Made by a program: the position numbers and the translations under genes. A stretch of DNA of 64,000 nucleotides from Arenicellales bacterium (lineage in GTDB: Bacteria > Pseudomonadota > Gammaproteobacteria > Arenicellales > JAJDZL01), in contig OY282380.1 of the NCBI GenBank assembly GCA_958295885.1, positions 806,001-870,000 of the forward strand, written 5' to 3'. Of the stretch, positions 9,447 to 16,560 are shown piece after piece. Position 1 is the first letter of the stretch, and every line of letters begins with the position of its first letter. The notes beneath the pieces are model-generated. The model was given only the letters and a program-made list of their open reading frames with translations. It did not search any database and was not told the origin of the DNA.

Positions 9447-9744
9447 GATTGAAGTCGCTTTTACGACTGCTTCCGAGCAGCAGATCGTTCCTTTGCAGGT
9501 GCCAGAGAATACGACAGCCCGCCGTGCCGTTCAGCTGTCTGGACTGCAGGAGATTTTTCCTCAATTTGACTTTCAGTCAGCTACGGTCGGCGTATTTGGC
9601 AAAACTGTGCCAAGCGATTACGTACTCACCAATTTTGACCGGGTTGAAGTGTATCGACCGCTGGCGCAGTCGCCAACAGAAGCGCGACGTCAACGAGAAA
9701 AGAGAAAGATTTCATGCAAAAATAGATTTAATCCAACGCGGTAG
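9403..9744 (+). CDS. ratB: RatB / RnfH family ubiquitin-fold protein
   Basis: A 113-residue member of the UPF0125 (RnfH) family, a beta-grasp fold of unknown biochemical role commonly paired with ratA. The family core ILEIEVAFTTASEQQIVPLQ, then VGVFGKTV and the ending DRVEVYRPL are clear; a basic tail (RRQREKRK) follows. The listed ATG overlaps ratA by 44 bases; a TTG at 9424 (giving LEARPILEIEV) is an alternative start closer to the family's usual N-terminus. In many gammaproteobacteria bamE comes next, but here it does not. Confidence 0.9.
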   Translation: MKKDSGNLEARPILEIEVAFTTASEQQIVPLQVPENTTARRAVQLSGLQEIFPQFDFQSATVGVFGKTVPSDYVLTNFDRVEVYRPLAQSPTEARRQREKRKISCKNRFNPTR

Positions 9745-10080
9745 ACAGCTTCTGAAATTTAATCAGATTGTCGAAAGAGACTGATCGAATCGCGTTTCAG
9801 GTGCTAACGCTACATCTGAATTTCTTTTCAAAGAGGATTTCAGCTACTGTTGTAATGAAAGCTTGGGAAGTTCTGACCATAGGCTAATCAGTGCGAAACT
9901 CACCTTCTAGCTGATGGGAGAAATGTACGAACAGACATCCATTTAACGTATCAATCGCGTTAACCTCGCCTTAGCCCTTAAATCACTATGAAATCACTTT
10001 GTAATCATATTATTGTTATACTTCTCGATTGAATAATTAACTAGGGTTAATTTTGACTACATACTAGAGAGATTGGGATA
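9745..10080. other. Gene-free stretch between ratB and accessory genes
   Basis: About 335 bases with no coding frame. It is AT-rich toward its right end, where a promoter for the small gene at 10081 is likely. No bamE and no RNA gene could be found. Confidence 0.5.
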
Positions 10081-10386
10081 ATGTTGGTCAAAAAAAGTAG
10101 AAGAAAAATTATTGATGCCAGTTCACGACATAAATTGGTTGATTCTGAAGGTACTCATATTGTCGTGCTTACTAGTCCAAAGAGTCACTACAGGGTTATT
10201 CATGACGATTTTCGTAGTGGATTTATGCAAGGTTTTTGGGGATCAATAAACGATATATGGGATGAGTTTGAAATTGTGCGATACGCTCAAGATAAATTTG
10301 CTGATGATAAAAAACGTTACGGCAAAGATATGTATTATGCAATGGATGTCTATTTAAATGCCCAACAAGAATCCAAAACAGATTGA
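10081..10386 (+). CDS. Small hypothetical protein next to DUF2335 gene
   Basis: A 101-residue protein with no family I recognise. It is basic at the N-terminus (KKSRRK), then shows a mid section rich in aromatic residues (HYRVIHDDFRSGFMQGFWGS) and a polar C-terminus. There is no signal peptide or membrane span. An ATG preceded by a purine-rich AGAGAG supports the start. Its 3' end overlaps the DUF2335 gene by 29 bases, so the two are likely co-transcribed. The position between ratB and decayed element DNA suggests acquired genes. Confidence 0.55.
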   Translation: MLVKKSRRKIIDASSRHKLVDSEGTHIVVLTSPKSHYRVIHDDFRSGFMQGFWGSINDIWDEFEIVRYAQDKFADDKKRYGKDMYYAMDVYLNAQQESKTD

Positions 10387-10788
10387 CGCTCCCCAACCCG
10401 AGGACTCTGAACTTTCAGAATTGAAAGATTCTGAAGAAAGCGTTTCGATAACGGCTGTTGGGTCAGCATACTCAGGCCCTCTTCCAGCACCCGCAACTAT
10501 CAAGAAATATGAAAATATTCTTCCTGGGAGTGCGGAGCGCATATTCAAAATGGCTGAAAAAGAACAGGCTCACCGAATTGATTGGGAAATCACCCATCTC
10601 AAAAAAAATTATTTCAGCACACTCTAGGTAAGTACCTCGGATTTTTTACTGTGGTTTTTTGTGTGTTAGGGGCCTGCTTTATGGCATACGTTGGCCAACC
10701 ATGGCCTGCTTCGGTTTTAGCGGGATCAAGTGTCATCGTTTTAGTAAAGGAATTCATGAAGCGACGCAAGTCCGATGGAGCAGATTAA
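10358..10788 (+). pseudogene. DUF2335 membrane protein, split by a frameshift at an A8 run
   Basis: The first frame (10358-10627) has an acidic disordered N-terminus followed by the DUF2335 signature SGPLPAPATIKKYENILPGS and MAEKEQAHR. The second frame, -1 relative to the first (10582-10788), continues with GKYLGFFTVVFCVLGACFMA and a second hydrophobic segment, the two membrane spans expected at the C-terminus of this family. The switch falls at a run of eight A (CTCAAAAAAAATTA). A single-base change there, or -1 ribosomal slippage on A AAA AAT, would join the halves into about 140 residues. The function of DUF2335 is unknown; the family is often found on phages and mobile elements. Confidence 0.75.
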
Positions 10789-11240
10789 ATATATTGGGTT
10801 AATCACGCAGCTCGTAAGTTATTGATAATGAAGGACTATACAACAATAGTGCGACAAACACCTGCAACAAGAACAGGCTTGAGACGCTAACGCTCTGGGT
10901 GTATATCCCATACACATGTAGTCAATCCGTGCAGACCGTGTGAGCACGGGACTCTCTCTTAGGAGTCGGTAAAGCAGTAGTTCACGATAAGCGTGATACT
11001 TTCCTGCTTCAAGGTTACCGCCCCTGACTGTGGGCGGAGCACCGTAGAATAACGCAGTTGCGTCATTCAAACATTCGCAGTGAAGAGCTGCGATATCTTC
11101 ATAGCGTACATAGCGTTACGCTACAAAAGTTATTGATGTTAATGTCAATATTTCTCCACAAATTCAATGTATTAGTGTGAACTCATTGTTTTTCGGCACT
11201 AACCTCATTACCTGCTTCTGCGTAGCAGAGGAACATAGAG
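10789..11240. other. Stretch with short hairpins and no convincing gene
   Basis: About 450 bases of accessory DNA. The only open frame is an 83-codon minus-strand one (10819-11070) with a Cys-rich tail and no known motif; I do not consider it safe. Several short inverted repeats occur, including CCGCCC...GGGCGG near 11020. It could hold a structured RNA or be decayed element DNA. Confidence 0.35.
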
Positions 11241-11437
11241 ATGCATGTTTTCCGCATCCAATACCGTATAAGCGAGCGGTTCGTTGATCGTTACTTCTCA
11301 GTCAGAATAACTTCGAAGCGGGTGGATCAGTCCAGCCTGAATATGACGAATTTGTCATAAAACTGGGCGAGTCGGTACGTGTAATGCGTATCGCCGGGAA
11401 CAAACTGTTCCTGCAATTTTTACATGCGCAACCTTAA
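11241..11437 (+). pseudogene. Small protein gene with a frameshift
   Basis: An ATG at 11241, preceded by AGAGGAACATAGAG, starts a frame beginning MHVFRIQYRISERFVDRYFS. About 30 codons in, the coding character moves to another frame that reads NNFEAGGSVQPEYDEFVIK and ends FLQFLHAQP at a TAA at 11435-11437. Joined, the pieces give a protein of roughly 65 residues. I do not recognise the family. It lies just upstream of the HTH fragment and tyrosine recombinase and shares their decayed state. Confidence 0.35.
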
Positions 11438-11477
11438 TCGATTTTTAAAATCATCAATTTTTTAATGGGAGGTTGCT

Positions 11478-11665
11478 GTGCCTAAAATCCATCAACGCCG
11501 CATTTTTAGAACACATCCTCTCGACGAGTACGAGAATCTCATCTATAACAAACGCCGGTCCGGTTGTCCTTTCAGTCCATTCAGCGAATGTTGCGTGATG
11601 CGGGTGTATCCGTTGATCGATAAACAGTGTTTCGTTATGTCCAGTCTCACTGTCGGTTCAAGTGA
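11478..11665 (+). pseudogene. Small helix-turn-helix protein, broken, coupled to the integrase start
   Basis: A GTG-started frame opens MPKIHQRRIFRTHPLDEYEN, then the coding signal moves to another frame that reads LSFQSIQRMLRDAGVSVDR, a plausible helix-turn-helix, followed by a TAA and then TVFRYVQSHCRFK. That frame ends in a TGA at 11663-11665, which overlaps the GTG start of the tyrosine recombinase (GTGA). An intact ancestor would have been a DNA-binding protein of about 60 residues translationally coupled to the recombinase, as excisionase or regulator genes often are (inference). Confidence 0.4.
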
Positions 11666-12605
11666 AGGCTAAAACCATTCGTCGAATTAGCCGACGAAAT
11701 CCTCGAAAACAAGCAGATTACATTGTGCGACGAGCATTGGCGCTCAATGTCCCTGAAGTTTTGCGGACAGACGATGGTCACATTTATTCGACTGGAACAG
11801 CTGAGTGCTATCGGTCTGCTCTCACAACCTTCTGCAAATGGATTCAGGAGGAGCGGTTGGGCGACCTGCGGGGAGTCAGCGTACTCACGGTGCAGCGCTA
11901 CCTGAATCATCGACACAGCATCGTCGGACAAAAAAACATTGGACCTAGATCGCCAGGCGGCGCAATTTCTACTTCGGCAAAATTACGGGCAAACAGTTCA
12001 GCTGCCTCGTATTAAGTCGACCTACCACGGAGGACGACGGCTTTCGAATGAAAGTCGAGCCTATTTTCCAGAGCAGGTCGACCTAATTGCTCGCAACCTG
12101 CCTAAGAGCAGTTCGCTTGCAGCTCGTATCGCCTTTGCGACTGGCATACGATCACGAGAATTGCTAACGTTGAGACCGGCAGAACACGTGCCGGCGAGTC
12201 CGCGGAGGCAGTGGTCAAATCTTCGTTTTGTTGGGAGAACTGGTGTTCGTTACACGGTTCGCGGGTAAAGGTGGGCTACGTCGAGAGGTGCTCATTCTCC
12301 ACGAACTGGCGCGGGTGCTGGAGGAGCAGCGACTTGATGCGCAAAAGCGTATCAAGGATCGAGGCACTGTTTATTGGACTAACTATAGGCTTGCAGGTGG
12401 GACTTATCTGTCCAGGTTATTTAGCAGGAAAAGCAAGGAGCTTCTAGATTGGTCCGGAGGGTTTCATGGACTGAGACATGGCTATGTGCAAGACCGCATG
12501 TTGGAACTTACGAAGATGGGTTTTTCACGGCAGGATCGACTCGAGATCATCAGTCAGGAACTGGGGCATTCTCGACCGGAGATTGTGTCGACTTACTTGC
12601 ACTGA
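11662..12605 (+). pseudogene. Tyrosine recombinase (phage/ICE-type integrase) split over three frames
   Basis: Three consecutive frames together make a complete tyrosine recombinase of about 310 residues. Frame one (from GTG 11662) carries the N-terminal SAM-like domain (CYRSALTTFCKWIQEERL). Frame two (about 11939-12260) starts the catalytic domain with ARIAFATGIRSRELLTLRP, including the first catalytic Arg. Frame three (about 12228-12605) has GKGGLRREVLILHEL, then HGLRHGYVQDR (His-x-x-Arg), ELGHSRPEIVSTYLH with the second His and the Tyr nucleophile three residues from the end. All catalytic residues survive, so the two frameshifts look recent. It probably mobilised the surrounding element. 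A two-fold sequencing error is possible but less likely given the decay all around. Confidence 0.8.
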
Positions 12606-12666
12606 TGCGCTTTTTCTGGGCGTTCTTACCGGATCCGCTTAAGAATTCCGATCTCGCAGTTTTCTG

Positions 12667-12963
12667 TTATCCGTTGGACGTTCTCTCGTCTTTTTTGTGA
12701 ACTGCCAGTCGACGTTCACCCAAAGGCAGGTTCACCCGAAATACCAGTGCCTCGTCGCCAGTCTGCATCTTGACGATCACTCGGTTGACTGCAGGAGGAG
12801 CGCAGTTCAGCACTTCGCTCATTGCAATTGCGGTCTCACGATAGCCGATGGTTGAGACATACTGACCTTGATTGATTCAGATCTGTGCTTCTTGCACAGG
12901 AACGTGTCGGTACTCGAATGTACCTTCTGCCGTGATGACGGTCAAATTCAGAATATATTTCAT
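12667..12963 (-). pseudogene. DUF1874 family protein (AcrIII-1/Crn2 ring-nuclease family) with an in-frame TGA
   Basis: From ATG at 12963 the frame reads MKYILNLTVITAEGTFEYRH, meets a TGA at codon 29 (12879-12877), and continues in the same frame as YVSTIGYRETAIAMSEVL, then VNRVIVKMQTGDEALVFRVN and stops at 12667. Start, order and length (98 codons) match DUF1874, whose viral members (AcrIII-1) and cellular members (Crn2) degrade cyclic tetra-adenylate made by type III CRISPR systems. The family normally has IGH followed by xxT; here the catalytic His is Tyr (IGYRET). The conserved Arg and Glu before the final Gly also seem replaced (NLPLG). With the TGA and lost catalytic residues it should be inactive. 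Confidence 0.7.
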
Positions 12964-12983
12964 TTATCGAGCGCTGGTGTTGT

Positions 12984-13385
12984 TTAACTTGCGTTGCAAT
13001 ACAAACAGCTTTCATCCTCGAAAGGATGACGGCTGTTCAAACAACTTTTGCGCACCTGGTTGCTCACAAAATTTGTTGAAGAGCAAGCCGCGTCCTCTTC
13101 AACAGGATCTCTCTGGGGGCCCTCACACGGGCGCTCGCCTATTTGCGTCGTCCCTGTCGCTCTCCCGTTTGCACCATACTGGGAGCTCAGCTGTACTGCA
13201 AACCATCGATTGCCGCACGCAGTTTGACGACTGCGCGGAATTTTTCCGGCCTGGATGGTGCCCCCTTTTTTGTGTCTTAGGGTTGACTTGACGAGACGTT
13301 TGTATGTTGCAGTCATACGCGAATCCTCGTCAGGCGGCTGCGTTTCCTCCGGTTGCGATCCCGAAGGTGAACCTACGTCCCCCAT
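12984..13385 (-). CDS. Doubtful hypothetical, upstream of the DUF1874 gene
   Basis: An ATG-started frame of 133 codons that would be the gene before DUF1874 on the same strand. It is rich in Arg, Gln, Gly, Ser and Cys with no recognised fold. Other frames in the same stretch (for example one reading FRAVVKLRAAIDGLQYS) look just as coding, so this is more likely a frameshifted relic of an element gene than an intact one. Confidence 0.2.
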   Translation of the reverse strand: MGDVGSPSGSQPEETQPPDEDSRMTATYKRLVKSTLRHKKGGTIQAGKIPRSRQTACGNRWFAVQLSSQYGANGRATGTTQIGERPCEGPQRDPVEEDAACSSTNFVSNQVRKSCLNSRHPFEDESCLYCNAS

Positions 13386-13404
13386 GCTGTCACGTCATGA
13401 GGTG

Positions 13405-13584
13405 CTAGCAGCAGGTCCTTACCTGCCTGAAGGCAAGCTAGAGTGCAGTACCACCTACCACGCCCGCTTCTCTCAGCGTGGATTTGCTTTGCCCACATTA
13501 ACATTGTGGGGTCATATTTCCATGAAGGATTCATGGAAATATGGTTTGAGCGGCTTGCGCCGCGAAGGACCGCCTGACGGCGGT
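13405..13584. repeat. Cluster of five consecutive perfect hairpins
   Basis: Within 180 bases lie five inverted repeats in a row: GCAGGT/ACCTGC (13411-13426, nested in CTAGC/GCTAG 13405-13441), CCCACA/TGTGGG (13492-13510), a 14-bp stem CATATTTCCATGAA/TTCATGGAAATATG with a 3-base loop (13513-13543), GCGGC/GCCGC (13550-13563) and ACCGCC/GGCGGT (13569-13584). This is far more palindrome than nearby DNA. It may be a structured RNA, a replication or transfer origin of the decayed element, or recombination sites. Confidence 0.6.
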
Positions 13585-13767
13585 GTTATTTGATGAATCT
13601 GCAATTTTGACTCCTGTATACACAACTATCTGTAAGTAGCCATGTTACAGTGGATACATGCTTGTGCCATTCGAAACTTTTCGGTTTCTCAGCAGAGAGC
13701 AGTTAGACTGCTCTGCGTCGGGTGTAGGGCGGCTGCACGCTTCGCTTGAACCGTTTTTACATGGATA

Positions 13768-14101
13768 TCAAGGCGTTAACAAAAGCACGACGATTGAAAG
13801 TATACCCACAATACAAAGACCTAAACCCCACTTCAACCAGTTGATGTCGGATTTAAGCTCGTTTCTAATAGAGCTAATGTCTGATTTTATTACAGCAATG
13901 TCTGATCTCGTTGCAGCGATTTCCGATTGAATCTCTGTTCTAAGTAAGTTGATGTTAGATTTGAGCGCGTTGATATTGGATTTCGTTGCAAGTTCGTCAC
14001 GCTGAGTGACAACTACGTTCGCAATCGCTTCAGCTTTGGACTGGTTCAATCCCTGCGTCCTTCAGCACTTGCGCGGTGCAGATTACTTCGATGTTATTCA
14101 T
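13768..14101 (-). pseudogene. DUF1640/CCDC90-like coiled-coil membrane protein, one frameshift near the start
   Basis: From ATG 14101 the frame reads MNNIEVICTAQVLKDAGI and then shifts by one base into a frame reading NQSKAEAIANVVVTQRDELA, followed by heptad-like repeats (SNINALKSNIN, AATRSDIAVIKSDISSIRNE) and one C-terminal membrane span (WGLGLCIVGILSIVVLLL). This is the layout of the DUF1640/CCDC90 family: short N-terminal domain, coiled coil, membrane anchor. The downstream frame could also start at a TTG (14049), giving 93 residues, so a shortened product is possible. The role in bacteria is unknown. Confidence 0.6.
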
Positions 14102-14158
14102 GTTAATTGAACTCCTTCAGTAAGGTTAGCTCCAGAGGGGCTTCACCCTTCTCGGGGT

Positions 14159-14299
14159 TCATCTCCCCGGAAGGGTTTGTTTCTTACGGTATACATACAG
14201 CAATTCAGCCGACTCATGTGGATCCGCTTTTGGTTCCACCACAGTCACGGGTGAAACTTTGTGGCGGTTGTTTCCTCAGCTGAGAATCACCGCATTCAT
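14159..14299 (-). pseudogene. Small open frame with strong RBS and a TGA at codon 8
   Basis: An ATG at 14299 sits five bases after AAGGAG. The frame reads MNAVILS, a TGA, then GNNRHKVSPVTVVEPKADPH and ends KKQTLPGR at 14159. The part after the TGA looks coding. No family is recognised. It fits the run of damaged small genes on this strand. Confidence 0.25.
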
Positions 14300-14601
14300 A
14301 CACTCCTTACAGAGCGCGCTGCGCTTTAAATGCTACTACGCAGGCAATTTGTCAATAATCTGATTATTACCCAAATGAATAGTGTGTGTCAATGGTGCAT
14401 GTCTCTTGACAACGTTGCCGTTATTACATGTCACGGTTCAAACCGATTCGTTGCCCGCTAGGGTAAAGTGAAACTAAATGATGCCATTTTGTTGCAAAAT
14501 CGGTACGTTGGGCAACAGTCCTTAAGCATATTCGCGTCCAATAATTCATAAAAAACGCTAAAACAAACGACTAGTACGCATCCTTGCGGAATTGTGAATG
14601 C

Positions 14602-14772
14602 TTACTGAGTGTCTTTCAGTTTTTCAAGTGCGGCAATGATTTGACGCTGACCACCTAGAATATCTGATAAATCATTGTTGATCATTGATAAGAGATCGCT
14701 GATCAGATACAACTGCATAATAATGAGGCAACTCAAGATAATGATCGTTATTGTTGCAGTTTGGACCCAGAT
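14602..14772 (-). pseudogene. Small membrane-anchored protein fragment
   Basis: A 56-codon open frame without a standard start reads TATITIIILSCLIIMQLYLI, a membrane span, followed by an amphipathic tail (SMINNDLSDILGGQRQIIAA). It follows directly, in frame, after the stop of the DUF1640-like relic at 14773. Such small anchor-plus-helix proteins are common in phage and mobile element lysis or surface modules, but no function can be named. Confidence 0.35.
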
Positions 14773-14997
14773 TCATTGAATCACCTTTTCAACAAAACTC
14801 CAGCACTGCCAGGTGCACACCTGCGAGGGTAATGCCAGCCACAACAATTTGTTGAAGAATCTCGCCATTTCAGTGCTCAAGTAGTCTTTGGTAACGAGAT
14901 CACCTTGCGAGGACTGATTCGCGACTGCATTTGCTTCCTGCGACTTTCTTACGCACCTCGGTTTTCTTGTATCAGTCACGCTCCTTGCCGATAACAA
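14773..14997 (-). pseudogene. Second DUF1640/CCDC90-like relic
   Basis: The frame reads SQGDLVTKDYLSTEMARFF, matching the end of a DUF1640-like coiled coil (LVTK is typical). The expected membrane span is in the -1 frame (EILQQIVVAGITLAGVHLAV), which then stops. So this is a second family member, frameshifted before its anchor. Its 5' part is also shortened. It lies about 670 bases upstream of the first copy on the same strand. Confidence 0.45.
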
Positions 14998-15240
14998 TCA
15001 AGAAAACGATGCCGATCACGATGAACACTCCAGTAACGATAGTCAAGGGCACCACTCCAACAGCGTTCTGAACACCCACATAGAAAACGAATCCAATCAC
15101 CACCAAGCACAAAACGAGAATCCCGATCACCCAGGCCAGCGTATTTGCGTCGTTTAAACAGGGCACGCAGTTCCTGCCTCGAATTTTCTTCTTCCAAACC
15201 TTTGGTACCACTTCGTACTGAGATACCCCAGCTTCTGCCG
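14972..15240 (-). pseudogene. Small two-span membrane protein, frameshifted
   Basis: One frame gives a charged stretch (LEEENSRQELRALFKRRKY); the next continues ANTLAWVIGILVLCLVVIGF and a second span VVPLTIVTGVFIVIGIVFLI, ending IGKERD at 14972. Together they make a protein of about 80 residues with two membrane helices and a short positively charged end. No family is recognised. It is directly downstream of the NYN relic. Confidence 0.4.
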
Positions 15241-15632
15241 TTACAGTCGGTAGTCTCTTGTGTCGATACAGGCACCGTATGGTTCGCGTTCGATACGAAA
15301 CCAATCCGTCCGGTTTATGCCGCATGTGGAAGACGCATTCGGGCCCGAGGGAAAGGCCGACACGAATTTTATCCACCGTTTCTTTTCTGTCACGATCGTG
15401 TGAATCTCACGCGCTACGTCTTCCAAGTCTTGGTTTTGGCTGAAAGCGATAGCTACATCCAAAACTCTACGCTACACACCATGCGCACCACATCAAGCCC
15501 GAGCCGTAGAGCAATACCCTTCTCGCGTAGAAGGACGATCTTGCGGGCCGTTCCGTCCGGCAATTGGATACTCTTAATTCTGCAACGGAGGGGACGAGCA
15601 ATTACGAAAAATTTAATATATTGAGAATTGGC
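15241..15632 (-). pseudogene. NYN-domain (LabA-like) ribonuclease relic, 5' truncated and frameshifted
   Basis: One frame (about 15632-15456) reads KIVLLREKGIALRLGLDVVR; the next (15462-15241) continues DVAIAFSQNQDLEDVAREIH and ends GINRTDWFRIEREPYGAC, then TRDYR. The pattern REKGI-LDVVR and DVAI-SQ-QDL is that of the second half of an NYN domain, a PIN-like nuclease fold. The first half, with the opening catalytic Asp, is missing: the region upstream is taken by the start of the divergent HTH gene. At least one frameshift (near 15460) also breaks it. Confidence 0.6.
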
Positions 15633-15668
15633 CCAAGAGGTGATATCTATAAAGGATAGGAGAACGAC

Positions 15669-16040
15669 ATGACCAAACCACAAGTCATCCTCGACGAACG
15701 CGGAAACCCAGCATTTGCCGTTATTCCGTGGCGGGAATTCAATCAACTGGCCAATGCATACACTGAAGTCAGGATGAGCGATGAAGAACTTTATGATCAA
15801 GCGAAATTTGAGAACGAAGAGTCCTTTCCAATCAAGGTATTAGACCGCTTACAAACTGGAGATAATGCCATTCGCGTATATCGCATCCACCGTAACATGA
15901 CTCAGAAACAGCTAGCACAGATTACCGGCATAAACGCAGAATATCTTTCTCAGATTGAAAGAGGAAAACGTACCGGATCTGCCAAAACTTTACAGGCGAT
16001 CGCAAAAGCTTTAAATGTCGATATTGATTCTCTACTATGA
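15669..16040 (+). CDS. Antitoxin-like XRE helix-turn-helix protein (no toxin beside it)
   Basis: A 123-residue protein. Residues 1-40 (VILDERGNPAFAVIPWREFN) match the N-terminal module found in a class of XRE antitoxins; residues about 68-123 form a Cro/CI-type HTH (MTQKQLAQITGINAEYLSQI, then ERGKRTGSAKTLQAIAKALN). A strong ribosome binding site (AGGAG, 7 bases before ATG) supports the start. Members of this class are usually encoded next to a RelE/ParE-type toxin and repress the pair. Here neither side has a toxin gene: upstream is the NYN relic, downstream an IS3 relic. It may be an orphan left after toxin loss. Confidence 0.7.
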   Translation: MTKPQVILDERGNPAFAVIPWREFNQLANAYTEVRMSDEELYDQAKFENEESFPIKVLDRLQTGDNAIRVYRIHRNMTQKQLAQITGINAEYLSQIERGKRTGSAKTLQAIAKALNVDIDSLL

Positions 16041-16534
16041 GGGATACACTTTAAAAATCCACTTGACTAAAGATCAAACTGAAGAATGCACATAGTTGCT
16101 GAGATATTGCATTAAGAGACTTATCCAAAATCTAATGCGATCTGGTATGTCTTAACGAAGCGGCTGAATAGAGAGACATGAAACTCGAAACGCGAAATCA
16201 ATTTACCATCACCAAGAAAACGGAGACTTTTCCAATCGGAATCCTCCATTATTAGGTTTTTTTGTGGTAGACGTGATCGTCATAATCCATAGAATCCAAG
16301 CGTGACGGAGATAGTGCCAGAGTGGGATTCAGCGGCAGGTCGCGGACCGTGTGTCGAATTTCAGAATAAATTCAAAAGGATTATTCAAGATAAATCGCAA
16401 TGGATTAATTCTGATTTTCACATTGCTGCGACATATTTGGCCCGCTTCGGAATTGGCAGCGGTATTGGGAACATTTCGCGTTCGCGGCCTGAGCTTGGCC
16501 TTTTGGCCGTGGTTGGAGATGTTGAGGAGAGATT
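16041..16534. other. Gene-free stretch
   Basis: About 490 bases between the HTH gene and the IS3 remnant. Overlapping short frames occur on both strands but none looks coding. No repeats of note except at its right end. Confidence 0.4.
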
Positions 16535-16560
16535 CCAGCTGGAGTGGCGGCTCCAGCTGG
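16535..16560. repeat. Perfect 10-bp inverted repeat
   Basis: CCAGCTGGAG, spacer TGGCGG, CTCCAGCTGG. It lies at the left edge of the IS3-like transposase relic and may be a strand-transfer hairpin or a regulatory stem; it has no T-run, so it is not a classic terminator. Confidence 0.6.

Noticed and set aside
10819..11070. 83-codon minus-strand frame with a Cys-rich tail
   Set aside because: No family resemblance and it spans several short palindromes; I could not support it as a gene.
13255..13593. 112-codon plus-strand frame across the hairpin cluster
   Set aside because: Composition is not protein-like, it has no motif, and it is antisense to other candidate frames; the hairpins are a better explanation of the sequence.
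12667..14299. Possible recoding of TGA as a sense codon, because three small frames (DUF1874, the 14159-14299 frame, and the globin at 38.8 kb) have a single in-frame TGA
   Set aside because: Intact genes here use TGA as a normal stop (for example hsdS and the globin's own end), the neighbouring relics also carry TAA, TAG and frameshifts, and no selenocysteine-type structure or conserved Trp position was evident.
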